Positions 21,889 through 32,800 of a stretch of 64,000 nt of DNA are shown in pieces (position 1 is the stretch's first letter; each line of letters starts with the position of its first letter). The notes beneath the pieces are model-generated. The model made no database searches. It was given only the letters and a program-made list of their open reading frames with translations, and had not been told where the DNA came from. Origin of the DNA: Tribonema minus (taxonomy: Eukaryota; Sar; Xanthophyceae; Tribonematales; Tribonemataceae); the NCBI GenBank assembly GCA_017506865.1, contig JAFCMP010000514.1:744001-808000 (forward strand), read 5' to 3'. The position numbers and the translations under genes are program-made.

Positions 21889-24800
21889 TCACTGGGCAGA
21901 CGATATGAGCACCGGCGTAAGCCGCTTCTTGGGCTTCTTGGCACTGCCGTCGCCTGCAACTGCCGCTTGCGCAGCAGCGCTGCTGCTGAGCACTGCTGCG
22001 GCAGCAGCATGCGGCACCTCCGCGGCAGCGGCAGCCGCATCGACAGCCGCGCTAGCAGGCGCTTCCGCCGCCGCCGCTTGCTCCACTGCTGCCACTGGTG
22101 AGGCAGCTGCAGGGGTAGATGCAGCGGCAGGAGTGCCGCCGGTGTGCGCCGGCGCAGCAACTAGCGTGGGCGTAATGCGCCGCTTGATTTTCTGGCCAGA
22201 ATTGGGCGTTCCCTGCCGCTGTCCCTGCGGCTGTGCAGCAACCTCCGCCGCCGCCACCGCCTCCGCCGCCGCCACTGCTGCTGCTGCTGGCGCAGTGTGC
22301 AGAGCCTGCTGTTGCTGCTGCGGCGGCTGCTGCGGCGGCGACTGGACTGCCGTCAGCGGCTGTGCAGCTGCAGCAGGGCCCGACTGCACCAGGGTCGGCA
22401 CTATGGTTTTCTTCAGTTTCCGCGGCGCCGTGCCATTTGCGGCATCAGCAGCCGCACCCTGCGCTGCCGCCGCCGCCGCCGCTGCCGCCGCCGCCGCTGC
22501 TGCCGCCGGCACCGCCGGCCTTGGCGGCGGCGGCGCACTTTCGGCAGCAGCGCCTGCGGCGGCAGCACTGTCGCCTGCGTGGCCATACACCAGCGGGTAT
22601 GCGCGCCGCACCGCCGCCGCTACACCATCTCCAGTGACAGTTACGCCGCCGCTGAAATCATCTAGTGGCGCAAGCGCGCCGAGCTCGCCGGGCGCGAAGG
22701 TGAGCCTGCTGACGTAGCCGTCCTGCGACGCGACGAGGAGCGCTGATGCATCCGGCAGCCACGCGGCGTCCGTCAGCGGCGCCAAGTGCAAGTGTGACGC
22801 TACCGCCAGCGGCGTCGGCGTCTGCGTGTCGTAGACCAGGACCGTGTCGGACGTGAGGACCGCGAAGACGGCGCGGTGTGCGGCGTCGGTTTCGCGCACC
22901 GAAACTGTCGCCGCCGCGTGCGGGAGGAAGAGGCGGGGGCAGCAGCGCACGGCCACGGAGGGCTTGTCTGGCCCCGCGAGGCACAGCGCGGGCCTGCGGG
23001 GGGGAGCGGCGGCGCGTGTTGCTTGAATTGGGCCAGATGCCACTGCAAACTCAACAATACCACACCAGAGATACATTCTCTTGCCACAAGACTTACACAA
23101 GGTCCTAGTGTTTGCTGTGGCGCAAGACTTGTTGGAGTTTGAGGTGGTTCGGCCATCAGTGCAAACCCTAAGGGTAGGGGGAAAGGCAGTTCTAGAAGTC
23201 GCTCTGGCACCTTGGCAGGTGGTTGCCAATTCTGCTACCTCTGCGGCTCGAAAGGTAGTGCGTATTCCGCTGGCCTGAGTGTTGTGTCAGGGATGATACC
23301 ACTTGAGAGCTGAAAATACTTTTTCACCACTTGAGGAGGTGTACACTGCTCTGTCGACATTATGCCTCAGAGTATCAGGCACGACGCGCTCACGCTGTGC
23401 AGCTGCCCAGCACAAACACATTTGCGGACCGCAGACATTAATGATTCTATGTGCGCCCTACCACTTGGCAATGGACCATGTCAGCTCAGCATCCTCCGCC
23501 CTATCTCACCAGCTACATCCACAGCATGACCATCTAAACACAAACGCACCCCAAACAGACTCACGTGGAGTAGCTGCCGCGCATGAACATATACGTGCAG
23601 AAGCGCGGCGCGCCCCCCCCGTCTGCCCCCCCCTCCCCCCCTGCCACCCCCCCGCACTGCTGCCCCGCAGGCGCAATCAAAAACGCGCCATCCGGGGTCC
23701 ACGCCAGCCGCCTGAAGAACAGTCCCTGCATCAGCAGCTCCTCCACAAAGAGCAGCTCGTGCCGCTGCTTCGCCGCCGCCGCCGCTGCCGCCGCTGCTGC
23801 CGCCGCCGCAGCGTCGCTCTCCGCGTCGACATCCATGGCGGAATCCGCCGCCGCTGCGGGCGCGCCGGGCGCAGCGGGGGCGTTCGCGCTGCTACCACCG
23901 CCCGCAGCCGCAGCAGCAGGCGGCGCAGCAGCAGCGGCGGCAGCGGTGGGCGCAGCAGCGGCGGCAGCGGAGGTGGCGGCGGCGGCGGCAGAGGCGGCCA
24001 GGTTCTTGATGACCTTGTCGCCGCGCAGCGTGAAGCGCTGAGCGCTGCCCTGCAGTGCGGCGTCGTACGAGTAGAGCTTGCACGTGCGGTCGCTGCTCTG
24101 CGTTGCGATGTGCTCGCCGAGGGGGTCCCAGGCTACGCCCTGCGCGCTCACATGGGGGGGGCGGGGGGGTAGTTATAGATGCAGGTCAGGTATTGTTGCA
24201 AGTTGAAGTTGGGGACGGGTCTTACGGTGTACAGTCATGGTGGCAGAACAACGAAAAGTTTGCTGGCTGGATGCATGTAGTGAGAGCACCCGATCTCTCA
24301 CGTGCATGGGGGGGGGGGGGCAGCAGTGCTGGATGCGACAGCTCTCGCTCGAGGAAACACCTTCGTTGTGATCATTGCTATGTTTCAAAGGTCAACTTTA
24401 CTGTTTGGCTAGTATAAGCATGATGATCACGATGCGAGGGGGATATTATCATGGGCGACGGCGCGTTGCAGCGCTCAGGCGCAGAGGGCGCAACATCGCT
24501 CAGCACAACATTGCTCAGATGCAACCTGGCCTGAACGGACTGCTTTTGGTCCTGCGCCGACTCCACAGCCTGCTGCACAATGCAGCGCCCGACTCGAACA
24601 CGCCTACTGCAAAATATACAGCAACTTTCAACCGCAACAACTGCTGTAACTATTGCGGATCATTCACCTGCACGAACGGCTTCTGGGTCTGCGCCGTTGC
24701 GACGCGCTGCTGTGCAATGCAGCATCTGGCTCAAGGACAGCATTACTTTGCAGTACACGTTCACCGCAAGTGCTGCTGCACCGTGGGCCACTCGCCTGCA

Positions 24801-25662
24801 CGAACTGCTTGTGGTCCTGCGCCGTCGCGACGCACTGCCGCGCCACGCAGCATCAGACTCAATCATGCGTACTTCGATGTATACAGCCACTTCGACAATT
24901 GCAACAATTGTGTAACTATTGATCACTCACCTGCACGACAGCTCGTGGTCCTGCGCCGTCGCCGCGCACTGCTGCGCCACACAGCACCAGACTCAAACAT
25001 GCATACTGCAAAGTACACAGCCACCTTCAATGGCGACACCTGCGATTACCACTCGCCTGCACAAACTGCTTGTGGTCCTGCGCCGTCGCCGCGCACTGCC
25101 GCGCGACGCAGTCCCAGACGCGCATCGTCTTGTCTATCCCCACGCTCGCCAGCAGCCGGGACCCCGGCGCCCACGCCAGATCGTACACCCCCATGCTGCT
25201 GGCGTTGAGGGAGTATCGCGATGGCTTGAGGCCCTCCGTCCCCCAATCCCCCGCGCTCGCGACGCTCCACACGATGACGGTGCCGTTGTCGCCCGCGGTC
25301 GCCAGGCACAGCCCGTGGGGGCTGAAGCGCGCCACGTTGACGACGCAGTCGTGGCCGGAGAGGGCGGTGAGGAAGCGCTGCAGGCGCACGCTGGCGGTGC
25401 CCCCGTCAGGCACGTCCCACCGAGGGTCCGCCAGGCCGGGGGCTTTGACTGCGAAGAGGTGCACCTCGTTGGCTATTCCCGCTGTGGCCATGACATACTC
25501 TGTGGCATTGTCTGTGGCGTCTGACGCTGCGGGATCGCCGTGCTTGGAGCGTCGGTCGGTGCTCTGCGGCAGGGGCGAGGGATGGATGTCGCAGCTGTAT
25601 ATTGGCACATTCTTATTGGCCTCTCCGGCGTGCCAGATGATCTGCGGGGTATCGACCAGCAT
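21889..25662 (-). CDS. CHAF1B: Chromatin assembly factor 1 subunit B (p60/FAS2/Cac2)
   Basis: This WD40 subunit of CAF-1 deposits H3-H4 behind replication forks and repair patches. Three exons (25662-25057, 24139-23565, 22993-21889) join in phase to 761 residues. The propeller follows human p60 closely: VNVARFSPHGLCLATAGDNG, VYDLAWAPGSRLLASVG, then across the first junction FVQ/GVAWDPLGEHIATQSSD, FFRRLAWTPDGAFLIAPAG and SVAVRCCPRLF. A Gly/Ala insertion lies in the middle. The Ala/Gln-rich C-terminal half carries three basic repeats of B-domain type (KKTIVPTLV about 588-596, KRRITPTLV 664-672, KKRLTPVLI 749-757), the kind of motif that binds ASF1. Intron 1 starts with GC (GCGAGT) and contains four degenerate copies of the exon 1 end. 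The start at 25662 matches the family N-terminus. Confidence 0.9.
24530..25050 (-). repeat. Four-copy echo array of CAF-1 p60 exon 1 end
   Basis: The true exon 1 donor starts at 25056. Equivalent positions recur at 24930, 24795, 24667 and 24530, giving spacings of 126, 135, 128 and 137 bp. Each copy carries roughly 60 bp matching the exon tail (coding for DCVARQCAATAQDHKQFVQ) and a donor-like site: GTGAGT, GCGAGT, GTGAAT and a decayed one. No acceptors precede the copies. Similarity falls with distance from the exon. Confidence 0.85.
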
Positions 25663-26322
25663 GTTACTGCCTGCTCTCTCGTCCCAAGGGTTCTGTGCCT
25701 CGAGCAAGGCCTTGCCACTCCAAGTAGATTGTTTGTTGGATCTGTGCTTCGATGAAGCGAGCTGTGAGTTCCTGCACTGTCTGGAAACGAACGGCGCAAA
25801 CACTCGAGAACGCAAATGCCAGTCGCCGCGAGCTGCTAATGCTACTGTGCTCCTGTAAGCTCGTCGAAGTTGTGTCTGCTCTGGTTTTTGATTTCAAACT
25901 TTGGGCGCCAAGGCCCAGCCAAGTTGAAGTTTATCTGCGCAGCCTCGTACTCGTACAGCACTTCAGAGTTGACCAGATGATTGTCCCGCGACCGCCACGT
26001 GTTGTCAACTATATGCCCTGATGCGCTTTTGAAATGCTTGGTGCCAGAAATCTGGTCGCTATATGGAGCAGTCACACCCTGCAAAACAATATCATTCCGT
26101 CATGCTGTGCCAAAAACATCAGTCAAATTAAGCGGGGCACTGGAGACAGAGGATTGTATTCATTGTGATGATGATAACTGAACCCCCCCGCTAAAGTCAG
26201 GCCAGCAGCCTACACACACAGTCATCTATTAAAAAAGGTGCGTACACCTGCGTTCAACGCCAAACATTATCAGCCACGTTCTAGCCAACGCCGCCCCCCC
26301 CCCCCAAAGAGCGCGCCGCGCC
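25663..26322. other. Intergenic region, CAF-1 p60 start to DUF6816 3' end
   Basis: A minus-strand frame at 25842-26084 reads somewhat protein-like (HIVDNTWRSRDNHLVN, EVLYEYEAAQINFNLAGPW) but has no visible splice partner, so it could be an orphan exon. AAGTTGAAGT occurs near 25920. A poly-C run lies at 26292-26306. Confidence 0.35.
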
Positions 26323-27955
26323 CTACGCAGCGCCCGCCGCCGCCGGCTTGAAGTCGTACGCGTGCGAGTACAGCACCACGGGCTCCGTCGGGCTGTCAAA
26401 GTAGTTGCTGTCCTGCGGCTGCAGGTACCCGCACGTCAGCAGGCTGGCCTTGAACCCCCGCCCCCCGCCCCCCCCCCCCTCCTCCCCCCCCCGCCGGTAC
26501 ACCCAGAACTGCTGGTAGTCCGCCACCAGCTCGCGCGCGATCACGTCCGCGCCCGGCCTGTAAATCGTCACCTGCCGAATGTACTCGCTCAGCAAGAACG
26601 CGTCGGCACCCGCCGCTTCCGTCTCGCGCGCGTTCGTGAAGAGCTCCACGCGCGTGTTCCCCGCCCCCGCGCGCGCCCCCGCCGCCGCCGCCGGCCGCAG
26701 CGCGAAGCTGCAGCGGTTCGGGTTGCGCTCCGGCTCGTACTCGCACGAGAGGACCGCGGGCGCCCTGTCGCCGAGCCAGCCGCGCATGGCAGCGCTCAGG
26801 TTGAAGGGGCGGTCATCGCGCACAGCGCTGCCGCCGCCGCCCCTGCGCGCGAAGCGCTGCTGGAACGCCGCCGCGGGCGGCCCGATGTCCGCGTTGGACA
26901 TGATGCTGAGCTGCTTGAAGCCCGGCGTGTACTCGTTGCTCACGACGGCCTCCTTCTTGACGGTTTTCGAGGGGAATAGATACCCGCCGAACCCTGCTGT
27001 TACGTCCCAGGTTCCCTCCATCCAGTCCGGGTAGGCGGCTTCCTTGGCACGTGGGCGGCGGCGGCGATCAAGGGGGCTTCGTCAGCGTATGTTGGTATGG
27101 TGTGGGTTGTACGTATGGGGTGTGCTGCGCTGTTGGCTTTGCCATACAGAGTAGCGGGGTTGTGCGCACGAGCATGACATGCTGCGAAACACCATTCACG
27201 CAGAATCTGAGCAGCAAGTTTGCCTGCACAAGCATGACATGCTGCAAAGCACTGATCCCCTTGCCGATCTTCACATCCCTGAGCGTGCGTGCGGCGCCGC
27301 TTGCACAAAATGATGCAGGCCGGCGGGGGGTAGCGCAATGGCCAGCTGACAGGTGCGGTCATGCCAAAGCATGGGTTCAACGTGTTATCTTCTGGCAACA
27401 GCAGTTCATTCCAGTTGTACTTGCCTAGCAAAGGGTTACTGCATGTGCTGAACCTGACACCAACAGTACACGACTGTGAGCATTCCAACGATGCGCACGC
27501 CAACTCTCTCGTTGAGCTAGCACCATGGTTTTGCGTGTACTTGCAGTTATTCCATGCCGTGTCTGTGACCGTATACTTTGCTGCTGCTATGCTTTCATTC
27601 ACAACATGCAGCTCGTAGCATTTAAGTGTCTCCCGGGCTGCGACTCACAAACACACGCAGCATTTGCGCAGCATTGCGCAGAAACAGTACGCACGATGCA
27701 GAACTCGCTGCAGCATCGAACCTGAGGAGGGAGGCTGAAGATCGGTTTGTCGAACCGTCGCTCTTTGATGCGCGCCATCAACGACCCATCCGTGCTCATT
27801 GCATGTTCGGGAGTCAGCAAAGACGCCGCTGCAGCACCTGCTGCTGCTAGCGCCTCTCGCCTGTGCAGCGCCGGCGTGCGAAGTGAAGAAGCGAGCGTGA
27901 ACAGGACCGCCAGCACGAGCAGTGTGCTACCGCAGAAAGCGCGCCATCCCACCAT
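26323..27955 (-). CDS. DUF6816-like plastid (probably thylakoid-lumen) protein
   Basis: Two exons (27955-27722, 27042-26323) join in phase to 317 residues; the donor is GTTCGA, a weak site. The N-terminus is composite. A hydrophobic signal peptide (about 1-24) is followed by a Ser/Arg-rich stretch. Then comes a twin-Arg RREAL, an Ala-rich hydrophobic segment and an EHA/M cleavage context near residue 52. That order matches ER, plastid and twin-arginine thylakoid transfer in algae with complex plastids. The mature part begins with RRFDKPIF and crosses the junction into EAAYPDWMEGTWDVTAGFG, resembling the Tyr-Pro-x-Trp-x-Glu-Gly-x-Trp start of the plant/cyanobacterial DUF6816 family. Molecular function is unknown. 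It is divergent from RPAP1, with 51-102 bp between starts. Confidence 0.65.
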
Positions 27956-28057
27956 CGCGTTGCACGCAGCGCTCGTGCCATTCGAACTTCTACTTCAAGT
28001 GCTGGGATGAAAACTTCAAACTTGAAGTGCCAGCTGGCAAGTGCTCACACAAAAGTC
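27956..28057. promoter_or_regulatory. Very short divergent promoter, DUF6816 / RPAP1
   Basis: The gap is 51 bp to the first upstream ATG and 102 bp to the preferred RPAP1 start. It contains CTACTTCAAGTGC and ACTTCAAACTTGAAGT, the recurrent CTTCAA/TTGAAG sequence seen near other gene ends. That supports treating 28007-28057 as untranslated. Confidence 0.5.
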
Positions 28058-31000
28058 ATGCGGCGGGATCCGGAGGATATCGATGAGCTGCTGGCCATGC
28101 AGCAAGAGTTTATGCAGAGCCAGATGAAGCCTGCAGCCAAGGTGCTGAGAAGACCAGCTCCGAAGATCGGCATTCGCAGTGGCGCTCCTGGCGCCGCTGC
28201 TGTGGACGCTGGCGGAGTCGCTGCCGCCGCTGCTGTTGGAGCAAGCCTCGGTGAATTAGGTAGTTTTGGTGCCTCCGCTGGTGGTCACTCAAAAAACACT
28301 GACGGTTCTCGAGCACAGGACGCCCAGCAGCAGCCAGCAGCAGCCTCAGTCAATGCTTCAGGCCATGTCGCCACACAAAGCGCAAAGGTTGCTGGCCCGG
28401 CGCTGAACATACCTGGCATCAAGGGCGGCATCACGGAGAGGCCTGCGTCCGGGCCTCAGCCAATGCGGATCCGACCGGCACAAGCAAGCTCTTCGGCAGG
28501 CAGTCAGCAGCGTATGTCCGGATTCAGGGCTCGGCAACAGACACAACGACAACAGCAGCAGCAGCAGCACCAGCACCGCACCAATGCTGAGCAAGCTGAG
28601 GAATTGCCGTGCAATTCACAGCCCCTAGGGCCACACGTCTCAGAACGCACCGCTGCTGCCGGTCACAACGGCACGCCAGAATTTCTCATGGCGCAGCGCC
28701 TCGCGGCGGGAGCAGCGCCCGGCAATGTGCCAGGCGCGCAAGAGCTAGCCGGCTTCCCAGCAGTGTTCCACCGCAATCAGTCTCAATCACTGGCCGAAGG
28801 GCTGCGCAATTCAAGCACTGCCAGCACTAGCGGCAGCGGCCAGCCTGCGGAGGAGCACCGCATTGGAGGGGGCGTAAGCTGCAGCGGAAACGGCGATGAG
28901 CGGGCAATACACACAGAGAATATGCGGCGCGTGCAGGGCATGTCGCCTGCGCAGGTGGAGGAGGAAGTCCGCGAGCTCTCGGCGGCGTTCTCACCGGCGG
29001 CGCTGGAGGCGCTGCGGCGTCGCGGCCTGCAGAAGCTGCAGCAGCAGCAGCAGCAGCGCTCATCAGGAGGTGTCACTGCGACATCTACTGCTGCTGCTCT
29101 CCCATCAACCCTTCACCAAGCAGATGCTGGTATGCCACAGCACGTGTCAGCTTCCGCTCTAAGTGCAGCTGATGGTGCATCCTCTAGTGCTGCTGCGACT
29201 GTCAATCCTGCCCCTCCAAACGGCAGCAAACACACCATCACACCCAATCCACCATCAAGCATCACCGAAAGCACCGCTGCATCCGCCCAGCTGCCGCCAC
29301 CGCCGCCACAGCAGCAGCAGCAGCAGCAGCAGCCGCCACCTAGCACAGCGCCACCAGAGCAGCCACGCGTAGACGAGCGCGGCGCCGCCGTCCCCCCCCG
29401 CGCATCCCCCGCCGAAGCCCCCCGCCACGGCGACCCCCACCACCTGACCCCCGACGAGCTGGTGGCGCTCGCGCGCAGCGACGTGCCCGCGCAGCGCCGC
29501 GCCGCGCTGCGCGCGCTGGCGGGGCTGCTGCGCGCGCGCCGCGCGGCGATCGCGGCAGGTGCGCCGCCGCCGCACGCGCGCCTGCCCGAGATGCTCCCCG
29601 CGGCGCTGCGCCTGTGCCTCGACGGCGAGTCGTGGAAGGAGGTCGCGGCAGCGCTCGGCGCCCTGGACGCGTACCTGCTAGCGCCGGAGGACGCGGCGGC
29701 GTGGGCGGCGGCGCCGTGGTGCGGCGGTGGCGGCGGCGGCGCGCTGCCGCCGCCACGCCGTCCGCAGTGCACCGTGGAGGAGCAGCGCGGGATGGACGCG
29801 CTGGACGGCGGCGAGGAGGAGGGGGAGGAGCAGGGGGAACTGTCGCTGCAGCAGGCAGCGCGCGCCGCGTACCTGGAACCCGTGCGCGGGCTGCTGGCAA
29901 TGAACCTGCTGCCGCGGCTGCGCGCCATCACGCGCGAGTGGGCCGACGCGTCCGACGCCTCCGCGCCCTGGGTCATCGCCGCTGCCGCCGACGCTGCCGC
30001 TGACTGCCGCAGCGCGCCGCCCGGCGCGGTGGAGTGCCTGCGCGTGCTGGTGGCGGTGGCGCGGAGCAGCGCTGCGAATGCGGAACGAATCATTGCAGAG
30101 CCGGGGCTCCTGGATGCAGTGCGCGAGGCGTTTGTGGAGCCGGACACGGCTGGCGCGCCGCCGGTGCCACTGTCGTGCGGCAGCAGCGGCGGTGGCGGCG
30201 GCAGCACCGGCAGTGGCAATGACGTCGAGCGCTCGCCAGCGGTGTGGGCGTTGCGCTTAGCTCGCGCTGTGTGCCACGGCAGTCGCTTGGCCGCTCGTCA
30301 CGTCCTCTACGGCGGCCGTGGCGGCATTCTGGATGCTGCGCAGGCACTGCTGGCGCTCGGGGGAAGCGGCGGTGGTGGCGGCGGCGGAGTGCTGGCGGCA
30401 GCGCAGTGCGAAGCGCTTGCGGTGTGGCATGCGTGCCTGCGCTACGGGCTGGCGCTGGAGGCGGCGGAAACGGTGCTGCCGCTGGCGCAGGCGCTGGCGG
30501 CGCCGCGCAGCGCCGCAAGCGATGGCGGCGGCGGCGGCGCTGCTGCCGCTATGGCCGCCGGAGGCCACCAGTGGGGCGCGCTGACGTCATCACGCTCACC
30601 GATTGCGGCAGCGCTCTACCGCTGCCTCGTGGCGCTGGCGTACGCTAGCACGCCGCTGCCGCAGGACGTCATCGATCGCGCCAGCGAGCCTGAGCGGCTG
30701 GAGTTGGAGGCGGATGCTAAGCTGCGGCCAGCGCCGCAGGCGCTCGCTGCGCTGCGCGAGCGCATGGCGGCGATCGCCGCAGCAACGCTGGCGGAGCTGC
30801 AGCAGGCAGCGGCGGCGCAGGAGCTCAGCGCGCGCACCGCAGCGTTCGCGCCGATGCTGCAGCTGGTGGCCGCGGTGCTGGCAACGCAGCCCGCCGCTGC
30901 TGCCTCCGCCGCTCGCCTGTCGTCCGCCGCCGTTGATCAGCTGCTGATGACGATTTGCTCTTCAGGGGCCGTGGCGGCGGCAGCACGCTCTCTTGCGGCA

Positions 31001-32800
31001 GGCGGCAGCGCCGCCGCCAGCAGCGCAGACTGGCTCTGCATCGTGTGTCAGCTGCTGCTCGCGTGCGACAGCGCGCAGCCGGAGGCGTGCGCGGCGGCGG
31101 CAGCGCTCGCGTCGAACGCGGACGTGCTTGCCGCTCTGGCTGCACTGCTGGGCTCCGCTGCCGCGCCATCAGCTGCCACTGGCAGCAGCAGCAGCAGCAG
31201 CGCTCAGTACGCTGCTCGCGCTGCGCGCCTCGCGCGTGCTGCCGCCTGCGAGGCGCTGCACGCGTGCGTGCTGGCGCGGGGGCTGTGGCCGCTCGCGGTG
31301 CTGCCGGCGGCGCGCGCGGGCGCCGTCGCCGCGTGTCCCCTTTTCATGGTGTCAGAGTTTGAAGCCGGCGAGGAGTACCCTGCTGCGCAGATGATGCTGC
31401 TCGGTCTGCGCGCCGGTGTTGCAGGAAGCGCGGAGGTGCAGCAGGGGGTGGAGGAAGATGACAAGCCATCGCTGCCATTCCTGGAGGCGCTGTATTGCGG
31501 GTCCATGTGCGAGGTCGCAACGCTGGCGCACTCGCGCGCGCTGCACACGGGCGGAGCGTGGCACTCCCTCCAGTCGCTGACGCTGCGCCAGCGGCAGCAC
31601 GCCGTCGGTGCCGCCGCCGCCGCCGCCGAGCCCGCCTCGCTGCTGCCGCTGCCGCCGCACTGGCTGCTGCTGCCGCTGACGAGCCGCGGCAGCGGCGCCG
31701 CGGCGGTGCGCGCGGTGTCTCAGTGCCTGCGCCTGCTGCTGAGCGTTGATGAATCCCCAGCGCTCAGCACGTACATGCGAGCACTCGCGCCGGAGCTTCG
31801 GCTGTACCATCTCATGGCAGCATGCACGTACGGCCAGGGGGTCCTCGCGGACCCCGCCGTCGCGCCGCCCTTCCGAGCGCTGCTGTCACGCTGGGCGCAA
31901 CAGTGCTTCATCGATGCAGCGGCGGCGGTGGCAGCAGCACCTTCCGCTGCTGCCGGCGGTGGCGGCAGCACCGCGTCTGCGCCGCCGCCGCCGCAGTGTC
32001 CGGAGGACCGCTTCGTGGCGGTGGTCGAGCGGCTCAGCGCGTCGCGCGTGGCGCCGCAGCTGCAGCGCTCAACACCCTCAGCAGCGGATGCGCAGCAGCA
32101 CCCGGGCCTCACCGCTTTCGTGTCGGATCTGCTGGGCGCGTTCGTGGAGGACTCGTGCGGCGACGCCGGCTTTGCGCGCGCGCTGCTGCTGCTGCTGCGG
32201 CCGCGCATGCCGCCGCTCGCGCGCGCCCTCATCTGGCGCGAGCTCGGCGCCCTCGGGCTGCTGCCGCTGCTGGCGCCGCCGCCGCCGCAGCACGGCGGCG
32301 CCGACACCGACTCCACCTCCGGCGCCGCTTTCGATGCGGTGTTCGCAGTGGCGCGCGACGCTGATGGCCACAGCAGCGGCGGCAGCAGCGGCGGCGGCAG
32401 CAGCGATGGCAGCGGCAGCGCAGCGTTCGACGCGCACCCCGCGCTGCTGGACGCCTACGTCGCGGCGCTGTCGCATGCGCGCTTCTCCGCCGCCGCGGAC
32501 GGCGGCCCGCTCTTCGGCGTCGCGTGCGCGCACGTCGCGCGCCACCTGTTCTCTGGCGCGCAGCGCTCGGCGGCAGAGCAGGGGGACCTTGAGGGGGGGT
32601 GGCGCCCCTCGTGGTGGCAGTGCTCGCGCTTCAGCGCGCTGTGGGGGGCGGGGGAGGGGGCGGCGGCGGCGGCGGTGGCGGCGTGGGGCGGCGTGGATGG
32701 GGAGCGGTTGGCGGCGCTGGAGGCGTATTGGCGCGCGGAGGGCGTGTCGGAGGCGGCGCGCGCGCGCGTGGCGGTGTTTCTGCGGCAGCACGGCAGATGA
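28058..32800 (+). CDS. RPAP1: RNA polymerase II-associated protein 1
   Basis: RPAP1 binds RNA polymerase II, helps its assembly or nuclear import, and links it to Mediator. A single exon codes for 1,580 residues from ATG 28058; human RPAP1 is about 1,390. The N-terminus starts MRRDPEDIDELLAMQQEFMQ. The RPAP1_N region follows (HTENMRRVQGMSPAQVEEEV then FSPAALEALRRRG), and after a Gln/Pro linker the RPAP1_C region (LTPDELVALARSDVPAQRRA). The rest is a long Leu/Ala-rich helical-repeat domain interrupted by Gly/Ser/Ala tracts, ending with HPGLTAFVSDLLGAFVEDS and ALSHARFSAAA segments that match the C-terminal family pattern. An upstream in-frame ATG at 28007 would add 17 residues but lies in motif-like noncoding sequence. 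Human-like C-terminal helical order supports the call over a generic ARM protein. Confidence 0.88.
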   Translation: MRRDPEDIDELLAMQQEFMQSQMKPAAKVLRRPAPKIGIRSGAPGAAAVDAGGVAAAAAVGASLGELGSFGASAGGHSKNTDGSRAQDAQQQPAAASVNASGHVATQSAKVAGPALNIPGIKGGITERPASGPQPMRIRPAQASSSAGSQQRMSGFRARQQTQRQQQQQQHQHRTNAEQAEELPCNSQPLGPHVSERTAAAGHNGTPEFLMAQRLAAGAAPGNVPGAQELAGFPAVFHRNQSQSLAEGLRNSSTASTSGSGQPAEEHRIGGGVSCSGNGDERAIHTENMRRVQGMSPAQVEEEVRELSAAFSPAALEALRRRGLQKLQQQQQQRSSGGVTATSTAAALPSTLHQADAGMPQHVSASALSAADGASSSAAATVNPAPPNGSKHTITPNPPSSITESTAASAQLPPPPPQQQQQQQQPPPSTAPPEQPRVDERGAAVPPRASPAEAPRHGDPHHLTPDELVALARSDVPAQRRAALRALAGLLRARRAAIAAGAPPPHARLPEMLPAALRLCLDGESWKEVAAALGALDAYLLAPEDAAAWAAAPWCGGGGGGALPPPRRPQCTVEEQRGMDALDGGEEEGEEQGELSLQQAARAAYLEPVRGLLAMNLLPRLRAITREWADASDASAPWVIAAAADAAADCRSAPPGAVECLRVLVAVARSSAANAERIIAEPGLLDAVREAFVEPDTAGAPPVPLSCGSSGGGGGSTGSGNDVERSPAVWALRLARAVCHGSRLAARHVLYGGRGGILDAAQALLALGGSGGGGGGGVLAAAQCEALAVWHACLRYGLALEAAETVLPLAQALAAPRSAASDGGGGGAAAAMAAGGHQWGALTSSRSPIAAALYRCLVALAYASTPLPQDVIDRASEPERLELEADAKLRPAPQALAALRERMAAIAAATLAELQQAAAAQELSARTAAFAPMLQLVAAVLATQPAAAASAARLSSAAVDQLLMTICSSGAVAAAARSLAAGGSAAASSADWLCIVCQLLLACDSAQPEACAAAAALASNADVLAALAALLGSAAAPSAATGSSSSSSAQYAARAARLARAAACEALHACVLARGLWPLAVLPAARAGAVAACPLFMVSEFEAGEEYPAAQMMLLGLRAGVAGSAEVQQGVEEDDKPSLPFLEALYCGSMCEVATLAHSRALHTGGAWHSLQSLTLRQRQHAVGAAAAAAEPASLLPLPPHWLLLPLTSRGSGAAAVRAVSQCLRLLLSVDESPALSTYMRALAPELRLYHLMAACTYGQGVLADPAVAPPFRALLSRWAQQCFIDAAAAVAAAPSAAAGGGGSTASAPPPPQCPEDRFVAVVERLSASRVAPQLQRSTPSAADAQQHPGLTAFVSDLLGAFVEDSCGDAGFARALLLLLRPRMPPLARALIWRELGALGLLPLLAPPPPQHGGADTDSTSGAAFDAVFAVARDADGHSSGGSSGGGSSDGSGSAAFDAHPALLDAYVAALSHARFSAAADGGPLFGVACAHVARHLFSGAQRSAAEQGDLEGGWRPSWWQCSRFSALWGAGEGAAAAAVAAWGGVDGERLAALEAYWRAEGVSEAARARVAVFLRQHGR

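Noticed and set aside
24530..25060. Regularly spaced repeats resembling a CRISPR array
   Set aside because: The units match the adjacent exon end, are long and diverged, lie in an intron of a eukaryotic gene, and have no cas genes nearby.
28007..28057. Upstream ATG of RPAP1 as the start
   Set aside because: The 17 added codons fall in ACTTCAAACTTGAAGT-type sequence typical of noncoding DNA here; the family-like N-terminus begins at 28058, though the upstream start cannot be excluded.
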